A DNA stretch of 64,000 nt. It comes from Jejuia sp047345485 (GTDB lineage Bacteria; Bacteroidota; Bacteroidia; Flavobacteriales; Flavobacteriaceae). Below the pieces are notes generated by a model. It had not been told where the DNA came from. It searched no databases and saw nothing but the letters and a program-made list of their open reading frames with translations. A program made the position numbers and the translations under genes. The stretch's first letter is position 1, and the number at the start of each line of letters is the position of its first letter. Positions 38,094-46,055 of the stretch are shown here, in pieces. The DNA lies in the NCBI RefSeq assembly GCF_047345485.1, contig NZ_JBLFEN010000001.1, forward strand, positions 186,001 to 250,000, given 5' to 3'.

Positions 38094-38807
38094 TCATAAA
38101 CCATTCACTTTAAAATCCCAAATAGGGCTAGATGTTTGAGCGCCTTTATCATCTTTTGAAATAACCTTCCAGTAGTAGATAGTGTCTGCAGTATCAACAG
38201 TAATATCTAATGATGTGTTTACGGTATCTTCAGAAACTAAAGAAAGTGCATTTTTATCTTTTCCGAAATAAACATCAAACGTTAATGGATCGTTATCTAC
38301 ATCTGAAGCAGTAAATTCTAAATTAATAGTGCTAACACCATCAAAATTTTGACCTACAAATGGTTTTACATTAGCTGGTGAAAATGGTAAATTGTTAGTG
38401 TTTGGTACTTCTTCAGTATAAAATTGAGAAACAGAAGAAAAAGGACTCTCTACATTTTTAGTACTTCTGGCCTTTACTCTCCAGTAATAGGCAATTCCTT
38501 TATCTAAAGTAACAATTTTTGATAATGCTGTCTGCACCTCAGACACAACAATGTTTGAAAACTGATTATCCGTAGCTATCTCAAAGGTATAAATAACAGA
38601 ACTACCGTCTTCATTTGTTGATGCATTCCAAGTAAAATTAAGTGTATTGTCTATGCATAATTGGTTTTGACTAGGAAACACCAACATAGGTACTGTTGGT
38701 GTACTGTCAGTGTTTGGATTGCCGCCACCATCTCCATCATCACTTGAACCTGATGAACAGGATGCTACAATACCACTAAAAACTAAAATATATAATATCT
38801 TTTTCAT
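38094..38807 (-). CDS. Fibronectin type III-like surface lipoprotein
   Basis: 237 aa lipoprotein (lipobox VASC, Cys17) with an acidic Ser/Asp/Gly stretch after the cysteine, typical for surface display. Two FN3-like domains follow: NTLNFTWNASTNEDG...YYWRVKARS (about residues 50-125) and LEFTASDVDNDPLTFDVYFGKD...YYWKVISKDDKGAQTS (about 140-230). No enzyme motif. The gene begins 2 bp downstream of the large beta-propeller gene, so the two are co-transcribed and probably work together at the cell surface. Function unknown. Confidence 0.8.
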   Translation of the reverse strand: MKKILYILVFSGIVASCSSGSSDDGDGGGNPNTDSTPTVPMLVFPSQNQLCIDNTLNFTWNASTNEDGSSVIYTFEIATDNQFSNIVVSEVQTALSKIVTLDKGIAYYWRVKARSTKNVESPFSSVSQFYTEEVPNTNNLPFSPANVKPFVGQNFDGVSTINLEFTASDVDNDPLTFDVYFGKDKNALSLVSEDTVNTSLDITVDTADTIYYWKVISKDDKGAQTSSPIWDFKVNGL

Positions 38808-38809
38808 CT

Positions 38810-41800
38810 TTATTTTTTTATGATTTTAATTGTTTTTGGGCTATCTAAATTAACTCTTGCATAATATACCCCAGAAGGATTGTTTGTTAAATCAACTTTA
38901 ACCTTACTATCAATAACAGGATATTGTATTGAGGATACTAATCCAGTAGTTTGAGAATATAATTCTACCGTTATATTTTCTTTTGATTTAGTAGGTATAC
39001 GTAACTCAAAATAATCAGTTGTAGGATTAGGGAAGGCTTTTAATTCAATTGATGATCCCACAACCTTAGTTAATTTACCTTCACAAGTAGCTTTAGATTT
39101 TACTTCTATAAAATCACCTTCCTTAGCAGGCACACTAAAATTAGTATTATACGTCTCTAAAATTTTAATATTATTTACAGAAACTGTAAAAGGTGGAGTA
39201 CCAGATTGAATATCAACTTCAACCTTATTCTCTTTTACAGATGATGTTTTACCAGATAATAAATCTGATGCTTCAATATTTAGAGTAACACAATGTGAAT
39301 ATGATGTATTGTCTATCCCAATACAAACATCATAGGATCCTGGTTCTAAATTAGAGATATTTAATGTATTTGTAAAACTATAATCAACACCAGCAACGGT
39401 AATATTATAATCATGTTTAAACTTAGTATCTATTTTTAACGCTCCGTTTCGTCCTTGACAAGTTTCGTCAGTCACTAGTATTTGAAAGTTATCTGCAGCT
39501 ACAAAAATTTGAGAAAAATCTTGATCTAATTTAAAATCTAAAACTCCACTACCATAAGTCGCAAAACGTGCTGCATTTTCAGATTCAATAAATTGTACAT
39601 CTGTAAAGCCTACAGCGTCAGGTACGTCTAATCCAGACATTTTAAACCATTGGTCTTGTTGTATAGAATATACCCAAGCACCATCAAATTCGCAAGCTGC
39701 AAAAATAAATTGACCATTAGGAGATGCATCCATTTCAGAGATTCTATCAACAGTTAGTCCAGAATTATGATTTGTAAATGTTTGTCCTCCATCTTGAGAA
39801 ATTAAAAACGTATTGCCTTTTCCTGCATAATATACCGTAGCTTCGTCTATTGGGCTGGTAGCTATTACTTGTCTTCGCTTTCTGTGAGAATCATCTTGTT
39901 GTGGCCACGTTCCATTATAATTTGAGGGACTAAACGAATTACCACCGTCTGTTGAATACATAAACTGACCAGTTTTTAAACCAACATACCAACGGTCTTT
40001 ATTTATGTTTGAATACCCAAAACTAGAAGTAGGACCATTAAATACAAAAGGGTGTATTTCTCTTACTACTGCATTACCATTATATATAATTTTATGTAAC
40101 CCGGTTCCCCAAGGAATATAAACAGCATCTTCTGTTTCGTTTGGAGAGGCTGTCATACTTGTAGCTGCCCAATTACCATAAAAGTCGGTTCTTGTTACAG
40201 TTCTAAAATTTCCACCGTCTGTAACAGAGCTTCTACCTATAGTACCAAAATAATACCAATACCAAGCAGATTCACCACCTTTGGCTACTGCAACTCGTAA
40301 AACATCTGTATTAGCTTCTCTTGCGGTTGGGATAGGTAAACTTTTATCATAATCATTATCTCCAGAGAAACTTTGAGCACCTCTGTCTTGATTTCCAGTA
40401 TAAACCAAATTATATTTTTCGCTGGTCTCAGCATCATAACACATGGTAGTTGGATTTCCTCTACTTACACTAGTCCAAGAATTCCAGTCTTCTGGAGTAG
40501 TAGAGTAGTAGGTTCCAAAATCGTATCCAGATATAGTAAAAAATCCACCATCTTCTTTATCAAACGTTTTAAAGTGTTGTAAATCCCATACATAGATGTC
40601 ATTATTACTTAAAACGTGATTATTTCTTGTCCAAGTTACACCATAATCAGTTGATATCCATAGTTCTACAAAACCTTTAAAAACAATGTTTGGTTGTGTA
40701 GGGTGTACTTCTGTAATATTTCTACCTGTATTACTTGAAGTGATACTTTGCGTCCAGGTAGCACCTTCATCACCAGAATAAAAAATAGTGGTATTATCAT
40801 AACTAATGTAAAAATGAGTAGTGCCATTTACAGTTGTACCTTTAACATCGTCCAATTTTTCAACGTTAATTGTAGGTTCGTGTAGTAAAGAAAAATCTGT
40901 ATCATTCTCTCCCATTTTATATATAAACAGTTTAGAATCGCTATTTCTTTTAGCTAAAGCGTAAACTGCTTTACTGGAATGAGGTTTCAAAATTTCAACA
41001 TCAAACGCATTACTCTGAAAAGTTAAAGCAGACTGTGTGTAGTTTAAACCATAGTCATTAGAAAAATATATATTATCAAACCAAGCATTTCCTGCAGAAG
41101 CATTTCTACTAGCACCATGTGCAACTATAAGTTTACTTGTATCTTTTTTTGTAACTAATGTTGTATAGTTTGCTGCTCCTTCAAAAAAAGCACCATTGGC
41201 ATCCATCCATGTTCTTCCTTCGTCATCTGAGAATTCCATGCTACCATTAGCCTTTTGATTCAACATTCTAAAAGAGCCATCAGGCAAGTTAACACCGTTA
41301 AATTTATCACCTTCAAAACTTTTGGTTTGGTTTCTAAGAGACCATTTTACAGGAGCATCCTCATCAATCTTGTATATATGTCCAGCAAAAGACACTATAT
41401 AAATATCTTCATTAACAGGGTCGAATAGCGATCCATCTGTTCTAAATCCCCCTTCATTATAACCAGGGTTTGTTGTAGATGTCATATGTAAATACTTTTG
41501 ATCCCAAGTTCCAGATAACGTACTATTAGCATACGAGTAATTTTCTGGAGGAAGCATTGACATGTTTTTTTTAGCTGACTTAGAATAGGCTAAAAAATCT
41601 TTTTTGGTACTGAATTTAAAATTAGATGCCTTTAGTTTTGCTACCCAAGTATCATAGGCTGCTAATTCTTCACCTTTTAAAGTTGAGAATGTAAATGGCT
41701 TTGGAAGTGCTTCTCCGTCCATAGCCATTTCGTAGGCTATCTCTTCAGCAGATTCTTCTTCATAACCTTCTCCGTAGTCTTCGTGGTAATACTCACTTTT

Positions 41801-41902
41801 ATAGGTGTCACCACTATTAAATATAGTTTTATTTAAAAGCACCAAAATTAATGTAGCTGCAACACAAGTAACACCTATAATTTTTTTAATCTTTTTTTTC
41901 AT
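38810..41902 (-). CDS. Large T9SS-secreted Asp-box beta-propeller protein
   Basis: 1030 aa. An N-terminal hydrophobic segment (residues 8-26) follows a lysine-rich start and acts as signal or anchor. A very acidic patch comes next (YHEDYGEGYEEESAEE). Several Asp-box/BNR repeats mark a sialidase/VPS10-type propeller: SDDEGRTWMD, SNDYGLNYT, SGDEGATWTQ, STDYGVTWTR, STDGGNSFSP and SQDGGQTFTN. A small beta domain and a type A T9SS sorting domain (AFPNPTTDYFEL, NNPSGVYYARVNL, TIKIIKK) end it. No catalytic residues are identifiable. Possibly a glycan- or peptide-binding surface protein. Confidence 0.83.
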   Translation of the reverse strand: MKKKIKKIIGVTCVAATLILVLLNKTIFNSGDTYKSEYYHEDYGEGYEEESAEEIAYEMAMDGEALPKPFTFSTLKGEELAAYDTWVAKLKASNFKFSTKKDFLAYSKSAKKNMSMLPPENYSYANSTLSGTWDQKYLHMTSTTNPGYNEGGFRTDGSLFDPVNEDIYIVSFAGHIYKIDEDAPVKWSLRNQTKSFEGDKFNGVNLPDGSFRMLNQKANGSMEFSDDEGRTWMDANGAFFEGAANYTTLVTKKDTSKLIVAHGASRNASAGNAWFDNIYFSNDYGLNYTQSALTFQSNAFDVEILKPHSSKAVYALAKRNSDSKLFIYKMGENDTDFSLLHEPTINVEKLDDVKGTTVNGTTHFYISYDNTTIFYSGDEGATWTQSITSSNTGRNITEVHPTQPNIVFKGFVELWISTDYGVTWTRNNHVLSNNDIYVWDLQHFKTFDKEDGGFFTISGYDFGTYYSTTPEDWNSWTSVSRGNPTTMCYDAETSEKYNLVYTGNQDRGAQSFSGDNDYDKSLPIPTAREANTDVLRVAVAKGGESAWYWYYFGTIGRSSVTDGGNFRTVTRTDFYGNWAATSMTASPNETEDAVYIPWGTGLHKIIYNGNAVVREIHPFVFNGPTSSFGYSNINKDRWYVGLKTGQFMYSTDGGNSFSPSNYNGTWPQQDDSHRKRRQVIATSPIDEATVYYAGKGNTFLISQDGGQTFTNHNSGLTVDRISEMDASPNGQFIFAACEFDGAWVYSIQQDQWFKMSGLDVPDAVGFTDVQFIESENAARFATYGSGVLDFKLDQDFSQIFVAADNFQILVTDETCQGRNGALKIDTKFKHDYNITVAGVDYSFTNTLNISNLEPGSYDVCIGIDNTSYSHCVTLNIEASDLLSGKTSSVKENKVEVDIQSGTPPFTVSVNNIKILETYNTNFSVPAKEGDFIEVKSKATCEGKLTKVVGSSIELKAFPNPTTDYFELRIPTKSKENITVELYSQTTGLVSSIQYPVIDSKVKVDLTNNPSGVYYARVNLDSPKTIKIIKK

Positions 41903-42369
41903 AGCATGAATTTTATTTAGATTTAATTGGATGAGTAAAATTATACAAAAGCTAAGCCTATAATATTAAAGAAATTACTCTAAACATGGATAATAATACT
42001 TGTTTATCAATTCTAATAGCTATTATCGCCATTACAGTCTGTAATTAGAAGTATCAAGTAAGATGAATTTATGATAACACTTGATTTTGAGTTAAATACT
42101 GTTATGAATTATTTATTAAACAGATTTAAAATAATGAGAACTTTAGATGTGTAAAACAAATAAATTATAACTTATGTTGCACGTTTTTCTTGTCGGGAAA
42201 AGAAGGAGTATATACGCTTATCATCAATACAACTTTTTAATAAAGTTTTTTACTACTGTGGTCAATAGACTTTTACTTTTTATTCACTTAAAAAACTCTA
42301 CCTTTTAGAAACACAAAACCCGCAACGAAAGATGCGGTTTTTTTAATGTTCAAGTTTTTACGCTTGATT
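41903..42369. other. Intergenic region left of the integrated element
   Basis: No open reading frame of credible length is seen. It holds the promoter region of the propeller gene and, near its right end, a hairpin with a T-tract. A small untranslated RNA ending at that hairpin cannot be excluded. Confidence 0.5.
42315..42345 (+). terminator. Putative Rho-independent terminator
   Basis: An ACCCGCA arm pairs with TGCGGT across the loop ACGAAAGA, followed by seven T. No plus-strand gene is visible directly upstream, so what it terminates is unknown. Confidence 0.6.
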
Positions 42370-42543
42370 GCGGAGAAAGAGGGATTACATATCCCAATAA
42401 GGGAATCCTTGACAAGTATACAAGCCAAATTTCTTTCAGAAATATTTAATTTTTCATTTCCACAAACATGAAGTGAACTACAGTTTGTTCCAATAAAAAA
42501 ACCAAGTGCTATTGCACTTGGCTTCTTTTTGCGGAGAAAGAGG
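42370..42543. repeat. Left 174-bp direct repeat of the integrated element (attL region)
   Basis: It matches 58586-58758 with two substitutions and one single-base gap. It begins and ends with the 13-bp core GCGGAGAAAGAGG (42370-42382 and 42531-42543), which equals the 3' end of the tRNA-Ser gene. It includes a copy of the tRNA terminator hairpin (CCAAGTGC/GCACTTGG at 42502-42521) but no tRNA body. This is the left boundary of the roughly 16-kb element. Confidence 0.92.
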
Positions 42544-42603
42544 TAAGTGAACCTCTTTCGTAGTGCCTTTATTTATTACTGTTTCAGTCCTGTACCATTG
42601 TTG

Positions 42604-42622
42604 GGTCACCTAATAGGTCACC
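42604..42622. repeat. 19-bp repeat at left end, probable integrase arm site
   Basis: GGTCACCTAATAGGTCACC, itself two GGTCACC units 12 bp apart, is identical to 58466-58484 near the other end. Tyrosine integrases bind paired arm sites at both element ends, so this is a likely arm-binding site. It lies about 60 bp inside the left core. Confidence 0.7.
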
Positions 42623-42650
42623 TTTATACCTTGTAATAAAGATAAGGAAT

Positions 42651-42839
42651 TTACTTGATTAATCCTTGTACTTTACTGATTTCAAAGCCCATAAAGTCGC
42701 AAAATTCATCGATAGTAACTAACTGATGAGCTTCTTTGTTAAGGCGTTCTTTAATCGCTTTGATTATTGTTCTGCCATAACGCTCACTCTTTCCTGTTAC
42801 CACTTGCACGTCTTTAGGGTAAATACAGATTCTACTCAT
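42651..42839 (-). CDS. Small conserved flavobacterial protein of unknown function
   Basis: 62 aa, MSRICIYPKDVQ at the start, then a basic helical part (GRTIIKAIKERLNKE) and VTIDEFCDFMGFEISKVQGLI. The last part looks like a short helix-turn-helix-like unit. I recall similar short proteins from many Flavobacteriia, though this is memory and not a search. It is divergent from the 249-aa gene with a 209-bp gap. It may be a DNA-binding regulator. First gene inside the left end of the element. Confidence 0.6.
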   Translation of the reverse strand: MSRICIYPKDVQVVTGKSERYGRTIIKAIKERLNKEAHQLVTIDEFCDFMGFEISKVQGLIK

Positions 42840-43012
42840 TCACTTTAAATTTAAAATTAATACTCTAACTATACTTTATCTATACCGTAGCTATAAAGCA
42901 CTTATATACAATATACGACTAATATCCCATTGAAAAAACTAACTAAAACGGAAGTTTTGGCAACTTATAAACACTACGGAAGCACTCTAATGCATTGATA
43001 GTCAATAGCTCG

Positions 43013-43020
43013 TATATTTG
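43013..43020 (+). promoter_or_regulatory. -7 box for the 249-aa gene
   Basis: TATATTTG matches the Bacteroidota -7 consensus TAnnTTTG and lies 28 bp before the start codon at 43049. The closest TTG upstream is at a short spacing (15 bp), so the -33 element is weak. Confidence 0.5.
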
Positions 43021-43048
43021 ATATTCATCATCAAAAAATGTATTAGTT

Positions 43049-43798
43049 ATGGCAAAATTGAAAGGTATTATTAAGTTAGAAGGAACGTTAGACAATCTAA
43101 CTTTTTACAAAGCAAAAGAGGGTTATTTAGTAAAAACTAAAGGCGGTGTTTCTAAAGAGCGTATTCAAAATGACCCAGCGTTTGAGCGTACTCGTGAAAA
43201 TGGTTCAGAATTTGGAAGTTCTGCATCATCTGGTAAATTATTGAGAACATCAGTAAGAAACTTAATGATTAGAGCTAAAGACAATCGAGTTTCAAGCCGT
43301 GTTACTCAAAAAATGACACAAATTAAAAACTTTGATACAACCTCTGTAAGAGGACAAAGAAACGTAGCTACAGGATTAGCAACACCAGAAGGTAAAGCCA
43401 CATTAAAAGGCTTGGATTTCAATAATAGAGCCATTTTAAGTGCTGTTTTATTCGCTCCGTTTACTGTCGATGGTGCTACTGGCGAAATTACTATCCCAAA
43501 TTTAACGCCTGCAAATGATATTGCATATCCAAGTGGCGCAACACACGTAAGTTTAAGTTCAGCATTTCTAAAAGTTGACTTTGATACAACAGATAACGCA
43601 ATCGAATACAGTCCAACTGTAAATATTCCGATTGATTCAACTTCTGCAACGCAAACACTAACACCTGCAGGTGTGCCAACAGGTACAGGAAACGATATAT
43701 TCGTTTTATTAGTTGAGTTCTTCCAAGAGATTAACGGTGTTCAGTATCCGCTTAAAAATGGTGCATATAACGTTTTAAATATCGTAGAAGTAGCATAG
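43049..43798 (+). CDS. Bacteroidota-specific protein of unknown function
   Basis: 249 aa, no signal peptide or membrane segment. The N-terminal part has GIIKLEGTLDNLTFYKAKEGYLVKTKGGVS, then NDPAFERTRENGSEFG and a basic helical stretch (KLLRTSVRNLMIRAKDNRV). The C-terminal half is beta-rich. From memory, proteins with this N-terminus are common in Bacteroidota genomes, often near mobile DNA, but I know no function. A good terminator follows. It could be a virion- or tail-like structural protein or a DNA-associated protein; neither is shown. Confidence 0.7.
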   Translation: MAKLKGIIKLEGTLDNLTFYKAKEGYLVKTKGGVSKERIQNDPAFERTRENGSEFGSSASSGKLLRTSVRNLMIRAKDNRVSSRVTQKMTQIKNFDTTSVRGQRNVATGLATPEGKATLKGLDFNNRAILSAVLFAPFTVDGATGEITIPNLTPANDIAYPSGATHVSLSSAFLKVDFDTTDNAIEYSPTVNIPIDSTSATQTLTPAGVPTGTGNDIFVLLVEFFQEINGVQYPLKNGAYNVLNIVEVA

Positions 43799-43821
43799 TT
43801 TCATTCTGACCTTTGAAGCTG

Positions 43822-43860
43822 AAAGAGTCCTATAATTTTTATTGTAGGGCTTTTTCTTTT
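43822..43860 (+). terminator. Rho-independent terminator
   Basis: AGTCCTATAAT (43826-43836) pairs with ATTGTAGGGCT (43841-43851) around TTTT with two G-U pairs, followed by a T-rich tract. It lies 24 bp after the stop of the 249-aa gene. Confidence 0.85.
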
Positions 43861-44057
43861 GCCATAATTTTTTTGAAGAAAAGAAAAAAGACAGCCAATG
43901 TTAAAGGTAGCGTGGATGATGCTGTCAAGGTTTTTGGGTAAAAGTTTTTTACTCTAAAATCTTGAAACCTTTTACTATTGCTTCTTAAAAAAAGTTTTAT
44001 TCAAAACCCATAGGGCTTGACCTTTACAGTATTGAGCGTTGGCTGATGGAAGCTACC

Positions 44058-44065
44058 TATATTTG
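44058..44065 (+). promoter_or_regulatory. -7 box of the Fic gene
   Basis: TATATTTG fits TAnnTTTG. Transcription would begin near 44072, just upstream of the operator-like repeats at 44096-44190, and run into the Fic gene. A TTG at 44032-44034 is a possible -33 element (23-bp spacing). Confidence 0.5.
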
Positions 44066-44095
44066 CTTTCTTTTTTATTTTATTCTTATCTATTT

Positions 44096-44190
44096 AACGA
44101 GAGTAATAATTACCCTCATTACTTAAACAAAGGTAAATTTTTAGTATATTTACCCTCGTTAAGACAACACAAGTAATATTTACCCTTGTT
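44096..44190. promoter_or_regulatory. Iterated operator-like sites before the Fic gene
   Basis: The 13-bp motif ATTTACCCTYGTT or a close variant recurs. Site 1 is an inverted pair, 44096-44107 with 44109-44120. Site 2 is an inverted pair, 44126-44138 with 44148-44160, 11 of 13 positions matching. Site 3 is a single copy at 44178-44190 ending 4 bp before the start codon. The density and position argue for a repressor-binding array. The Fic protein has its own winged-helix end, so autoregulation is likely. Confidence 0.75.
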
Positions 44191-44194
44191 TAAA

Positions 44195-45280
44195 ATGGCA
44201 AAATTTAATAGAAACACACCTTATAATAGCCTACCGTTATTACCACCTAAAACAACTTTAGAAACCACTAAAGTGTTACGCAAGACTATTGATGCCAGTA
44301 GAGCATTAGCACAACTTAATGGTATGCTTACCAATTTGCCAAACCCAACGTTGTTTTTGGACACTATTCATTTGCAGGAAGCTAAAGCAAGTTCTGAAAT
44401 AGAGAATATAATAACTACTAACGACGATTTGTATAAATCTTTAGTGGCAGACAAAAAATTTGATAACCCAGCAACAAAAGAAGTTATAAGTTATAAGGAA
44501 GCCCTTTGGAATGGCTTACAGGAAATTGAAACACGTCCATTTATAAGTACAAACCTATGCGTTGAAATTGTACAAAGCATTAAAAAAAATACCGCAGGTA
44601 TCAGAACAACGCCTGGAACTGCTTTAAAAAATGCTAATGGCGAAACGATTTACACACCACCAACAGGTGAAGCTGTGATAAGAGAAAAGATGGCTAACCT
44701 TGAAACCTTTATAAATGGTGAAGATACTGTAGACCCATTAATTAAAATGGCATTAATGCACTATCAATTTGAAGCGATACATCCTTTTAGTGATGGTAAT
44801 GGTAGAACAGGACGTATTTTGTTATTACTCTATTTAAAACTTGAAAAATTATTAGATACTCCAGCTATCTATTTAAGTGAATATATCATTAAAAATAAGG
44901 CTGATTACTATACTAAATTACGTGAAGTAACCGAAAATAACGATTGGGAAGGCTGGATACTGTATATGCTTGAAATGGTAGAATATACTGCAAACAAAGG
45001 ATTGCAACGTTTAAAAGATGTTACCGATTTAATGGAACAAATGACCGAAGAAATTAGAGAAACTTTACCTAAAGTATATACTAAAGAATTGGTTGAAATA
45101 CTATTTAGATTACCTTATACGAAACGACAGTTTTTAATAGATGCCAAATTAGGTACACCAAAAACAGTTGGTAATTATTTAATGGAATTAGAAGAAGCTG
45201 GTTTTCTAATTTCTGAAAAAGTTGGTAAAGAAAAACTATATCTCAATCACAGATTAATGACTGTGTTAGAAGCATCCTAA
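44195..45280 (+). CDS. Fic-domain protein with C-terminal winged helix
   Basis: 361 aa from the ATG at 44195; a TTG at 44186 would add three residues inside the operator-like site. The Fic active motif is HPFSDGNGRTGRIL, complete with His, Asp/Asn and both Arg. An inhibitory helix motif SSEIEN ([ST]xxxE[GN]) lies in the N-terminal domain, so it is a class II (self-inhibited) AMP transferase type. The C-terminal 70 residues (KRQFLIDAKLGTPKTVGNYLMELEEAGFL) form a winged helix. Its target is unknown. Fic proteins of this class act as toxins or regulators and are common cargo of mobile elements. Confidence 0.9.
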   Translation: MAKFNRNTPYNSLPLLPPKTTLETTKVLRKTIDASRALAQLNGMLTNLPNPTLFLDTIHLQEAKASSEIENIITTNDDLYKSLVADKKFDNPATKEVISYKEALWNGLQEIETRPFISTNLCVEIVQSIKKNTAGIRTTPGTALKNANGETIYTPPTGEAVIREKMANLETFINGEDTVDPLIKMALMHYQFEAIHPFSDGNGRTGRILLLLYLKLEKLLDTPAIYLSEYIIKNKADYYTKLREVTENNDWEGWILYMLEMVEYTANKGLQRLKDVTDLMEQMTEEIRETLPKVYTKELVEILFRLPYTKRQFLIDAKLGTPKTVGNYLMELEEAGFLISEKVGKEKLYLNHRLMTVLEAS

Positions 45281-45716
45281 TTTACTTGGTTAACGAAATG
45301 AAACAAACAAAGACTTGAGGTAAGGAATACTTGGACTTAACGATGGTTTTGTGCAGTTGAATGAGGTAACGCCATTTTGTTTCAAGTTCCAATGTGAGCG
45401 TGGGATAAGCGGATATTTTACATAATACCAGTTATAGCTACGAAAATATAAGAATACTGCGTTAGCAAACCCTTGAAAGGATTTTTGCTACTATAACTTG
45501 TATTATGTAACATAGCTTGGGTGAGTTTAGGGTTTTATGATACAATAATAACAGAATAGCTTATTGCAGTTTGGTTTGATTTTATGAAAACCAAAGCTGT
45601 AATATGCTATTACCTTAAAGACAAAAAAACGCTAAACTTGTAAGGTGAGCGGAACAACACAAAAGACAGAGGATTTTGAGGTACGAAAAAACTGGGTTTT
45701 GGGTTGTGGGGAAATT
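45281..45716. other. Intergenic region with a long nested inverted repeat
   Basis: 436 bp without a credible gene, between the Fic gene and the end of the defence operon. Its main feature is the inverted repeat at 45418-45510, described separately. Nothing else is recognised. Confidence 0.5.
45418..45510. repeat. Nested inverted repeat (possible cruciform or structured RNA)
   Basis: Outer arms of 20 bp (45418-45437 and 45491-45510) pair with one mismatch. A second hairpin lies within: TAGCAAA (45463-45469) with TTTGCTA (45484-45490), and CCTT with AAGG inside it. The right outer arm starts directly after the inner arm. There is no T-tract, so it is not a simple terminator. Confidence 0.85.
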
Positions 45717-46055
45717 TTAAGCAGAAACTAACTTCATAGCTCTTTCTTTTATTGTAAAAGCTACAGTCTTTTTGATAATATCATTTGTATTGATAAAGGT
45801 AGATTTCCTTTTCAATTCTTCTAACTCGACAACTTCAAGAAGTTTTGCAAAACATTCATCTGCAAAAGAGTGCGATATTAGTTTTACACCTTCAAAATTG
45901 AACGTAACGAACTGTTCCGATTTTAAAGACTGTTCTATCTCTAAACGCAATTTTTTACCTAAAACTCTCGTTCCTAAGCTGTTTCCGATATGTCCAAACT
46001 TAATTTCCACTATGTATTTAGTTCTAAAAACTGTGCCAAAATTACCAAAGTTCAT
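45717..46055 (-). CDS. STAS-like domain protein (DUF4325)
   Basis: 112 aa, a single STAS-like domain. The conserved stretch VTFNFEGVKLISHSFADECFAKLLEV matches the DUF4325 pattern (S-x-SFADE). Its start overlaps the end of the upstream ATPase gene by 14 bp, so the two are translationally coupled. In known STAS/GHKL pairs the STAS protein is phosphorylated or bound by the ATPase as a switch. Here it would be the last gene of the restriction operon. Small, soluble, cytoplasmic. Confidence 0.8.
   Translation of the reverse strand: MNFGNFGTVFRTKYIVEIKFGHIGNSLGTRVLGKKLRLEIEQSLKSEQFVTFNFEGVKLISHSFADECFAKLLEVVELEELKRKSTFINTNDIIKKTVAFTIKERAMKLVSA

Noticed and set aside
43890..43926. Inverted pair GACAGC/GCTGTC considered as an origin of transfer
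   Set aside because: The arms are only 6 bp with a 25-bp gap and no relaxase or mobilisation gene is present in the element.
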